Shown piece by piece: positions 61,911-64,000 of a DNA stretch of 64,000 bases (position 1 is the stretch's first letter; each line of letters opens with the position of its first letter). Under the pieces are notes generated by a model. The model was given only the letters and a program-made list of their open reading frames with translations, ran no database searches and was not told the origin of the DNA. The position numbers were made by a program, and so were the translations under genes. The DNA comes from Acridotheres tristis (lineage: Eukaryota; Chordata; Aves; Passeriformes; Sturnidae): assembly GCA_037013685.1 (NCBI GenBank), contig CM072884.1, forward strand, positions 103,281,548 to 103,345,547, given 5' to 3'.

Positions 61911-64000
61911 ATGGTGATAAAATTCAAATTTTTGCATTTTTCATTTTCAATCTCTGCAAGTGTTATTCTTATCCACATACCATTTTATGGTTCTAAGTCA
62001 CTGAAATGAAATAATTTAAAAACAATATGTAAGTTATTACCAATATTAAAAGAATTGCACGATTTTGTTTGGTAAAAATTTCAATGGACTTTTGCTTTGC
62101 AGTGACAAAACTTTAGACCTTTGGGGGGCAACACCTCAGCTCGCCCAGTTATTCCTTCAGGTATATTCTTCATTTATGTTTCTTGACTGTATGACCTCAG
62201 GTCTAGGTTTCTCCTAGCATTATGCAAATTGCAGTTCCTCAGCATTAGACGTGAAATGGAGCCTTCCCTGCAGGTACTTCAGTTTGATTTATAACTTAGA
62301 ACTGTATACCATCACAAATACTTGTTTTCTATTGTTACAAAATCTCTACTGTTCCCCGCATATGTTAAATATCTTCGGAATGCTTATTTGTTACCCCCAT
62401 GAAAAAGTATTATCTAGACTATATTATTTCTTCAGAACTAGAATTTCCTTTTGAAGAAAAAAATTGTTATGGTCCCTTTGAATGGTGAGGGCTCTGCATC
62501 ACAAATAATTTACAGCATAGTCCTATGTCTTGTAGATCATGATGGTTCCCTTACCCTTGTCCTATTAGCTTTGTATCCTGGTCTGGTCCACTGATATTTC
62601 AATATTTTGTTTGCATTCTTAGCAAACACTACATTGACTGTCAGTCTTGGCTGAAGATTTTTTTTTTTCCTTGAAAATGTCATTGCTTGGAAGAGTTATG
62701 TCATTCCCTATCTTCTGCAACAAAGTAAACTAACTATGGTAACAGATTTTATAATGGCAAACAAACTCATTTTTCAACAACTAGAGAAGCAAAAGAGGAG
62801 GAAACAGCAAAAACTGAAACAAAGAGTGATTACTGTTGAACAATGTTTCTAAAGTCTGATTTTGGTGATAGGAAATAAACAATAGAATTATTTAGAATGA
62901 AAAATGGTGATTCAGAGAGAAACAATGATGGAAATATTACTCAGTGAAAAGACATCCCTAGCTAACGACATATTGTGTACTTCGATGTTTAATATTTGTT
63001 AAAGTTCATTATCTCTGTAGTGGCTTTTATAATCAGAATCATAATTGTTTTTCAAGATAAATAAAAAACCACTTAAATATATATAAACTATAAGAAAATA
63101 TAGCTAGCAATAAGAAAAATTCTTTGTCTGAGATTAAAAATATTCTTCTTTAAAATAATTTAACATGCTGCTAATGATACTACTTTCTCAACTGGACAGA
63201 GAATAAAGTGGAGTCCTTATTCATAAACCTTGACAAAGCAGGGCAAGTAAGCATGAAGCTTCTTCCCATGTCCATGGGAGCAGGTGACCTATCTGCCATT
63301 TTTTAATTTCCTTTTTTCTGCAAATCTAATCTGGACTTTGTTAAATGAAAACCTTTGCTTTCCTTGAACAGATTTGCAGAGAGCAGATCCTTTACTAGGT
63401 AGCTGTTCATATATTAGTCACTGGCCATTTGTCCTGCCTCCATTCAGCCTTTCTGTTGTAGGGATAGAAATGCTTCCAGAGCATTTAGGATATTTACAGG
63501 AAGAGGAATAAAAGGAAATTGCAGAGCTTATGCATTTAAAAAAGATATTTCTTTGAATTTATTTTATTATTTTGTTTTGAAGTATGTGAAAGTATCTTGT
63601 AAAATGAGGACGATTACTAAACATCCAAGGTGCTGAAAGATTGTGAATACTGCCTACAAACTATGACTAAACATTTAATTCATATTAAAAGCCATTCTTT
63701 GCAATTCAGTATTTTTTCCACACGTCGTGACTAAGATACAAAGTTATATAAATCTTTGTAAATGAAGATTCTTTCTGTTTTCCCCAAATTTCCTTGATAG
63801 CATGTACAATTAATCACTGTCAGTAAAAGGATCACTTAGAGGCAAGATTTTTTTTTCATGAAAGTAAAGACTCAGAAGGAGTCAGATTCTCTTATACTTA
63901 CCTCAGATCTGTGTGCCTTGAGAGAGAAAGTGTGACTAACACAATAAATGTTAAAAACTGCACATAATAAATTAGAATATTATTACAGATCCAATGAACT
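61911..64000. other. Gene-free unique DNA to window end
   Basis: AT-rich single-copy sequence with no recognised gene, mobile element or long simple repeat. A CCCATGTCCATGGG near-palindrome lies near 63267-63280. Confidence 0.65.

Overview
The window is AT-rich vertebrate nuclear DNA (roughly two thirds A+T by eye, CpG-poor) and almost certainly avian. The evidence is four fragments of chicken-repeat-1 (CR1) LINEs, two of them with the diagnostic 3' ending of tandem ATTCTATG/ATTCTGTG-type octamers, plus a roughly 940-bp LTR of a bird-type endogenous retrovirus. The many A/C-only (CAAAA)n tracts also fit a bird, possibly a songbird; the species is not determinable from sequence alone.

I find no protein-coding gene, tRNA, rRNA or CRISPR array. 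The longest open frame in 64 kb is 125 codons, and the longer ones lie in simple repeats, LTRs, a CR1 reverse-transcriptase remnant or a G-rich decayed minisatellite. The window is therefore either an intergenic gene desert or part of one very long intron. A short exon flanked by introns could escape inspection by eye, so absence of exons is probable but not proven.

Layout: 1-8236 AT-rich single-copy DNA with a GAT microsatellite; 8237-8383 CR1 3' end; 8384-11350 unique; 11351-11498 A/C-only tract; 11706-12647 solo LTR on the minus strand; 12648-18500 unique DNA with three more A/C or G/T tracts and a strong hairpin at 18229-18264; 18550-18800 candidate regulatory patch with a CTCF-like motif; 18800-26187 unique; 26188-26345 CR1 3' end in reverse orientation; 26346-36101 unique, with a homeodomain/POU motif cluster at 35030-35385; 36102-36210 CR1 3' end; 37228-37565 probable small solo LTR on the minus strand; 37571-48600 unique; 48630-49570 candidate conserved non-coding block split by an (AT)n microsatellite; 49640-50800 the least AT-rich stretch, with a decayed 60-77 bp minisatellite; 53500-54064 the longest CR1 copy, with internal deletions; 54065-64000 unique, with a poly-T block, a compound microsatellite and a SOX/POU/TCF-type motif cluster at 61620-61910.

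Nothing here forms a multi-gene system. The most useful leads are several high-complexity, motif-dense patches that look like distal developmental enhancers, the LTRs, and the unusual strand-asymmetric A/C tracts. All regulatory calls are inferences from motif content and need cross-species alignment.
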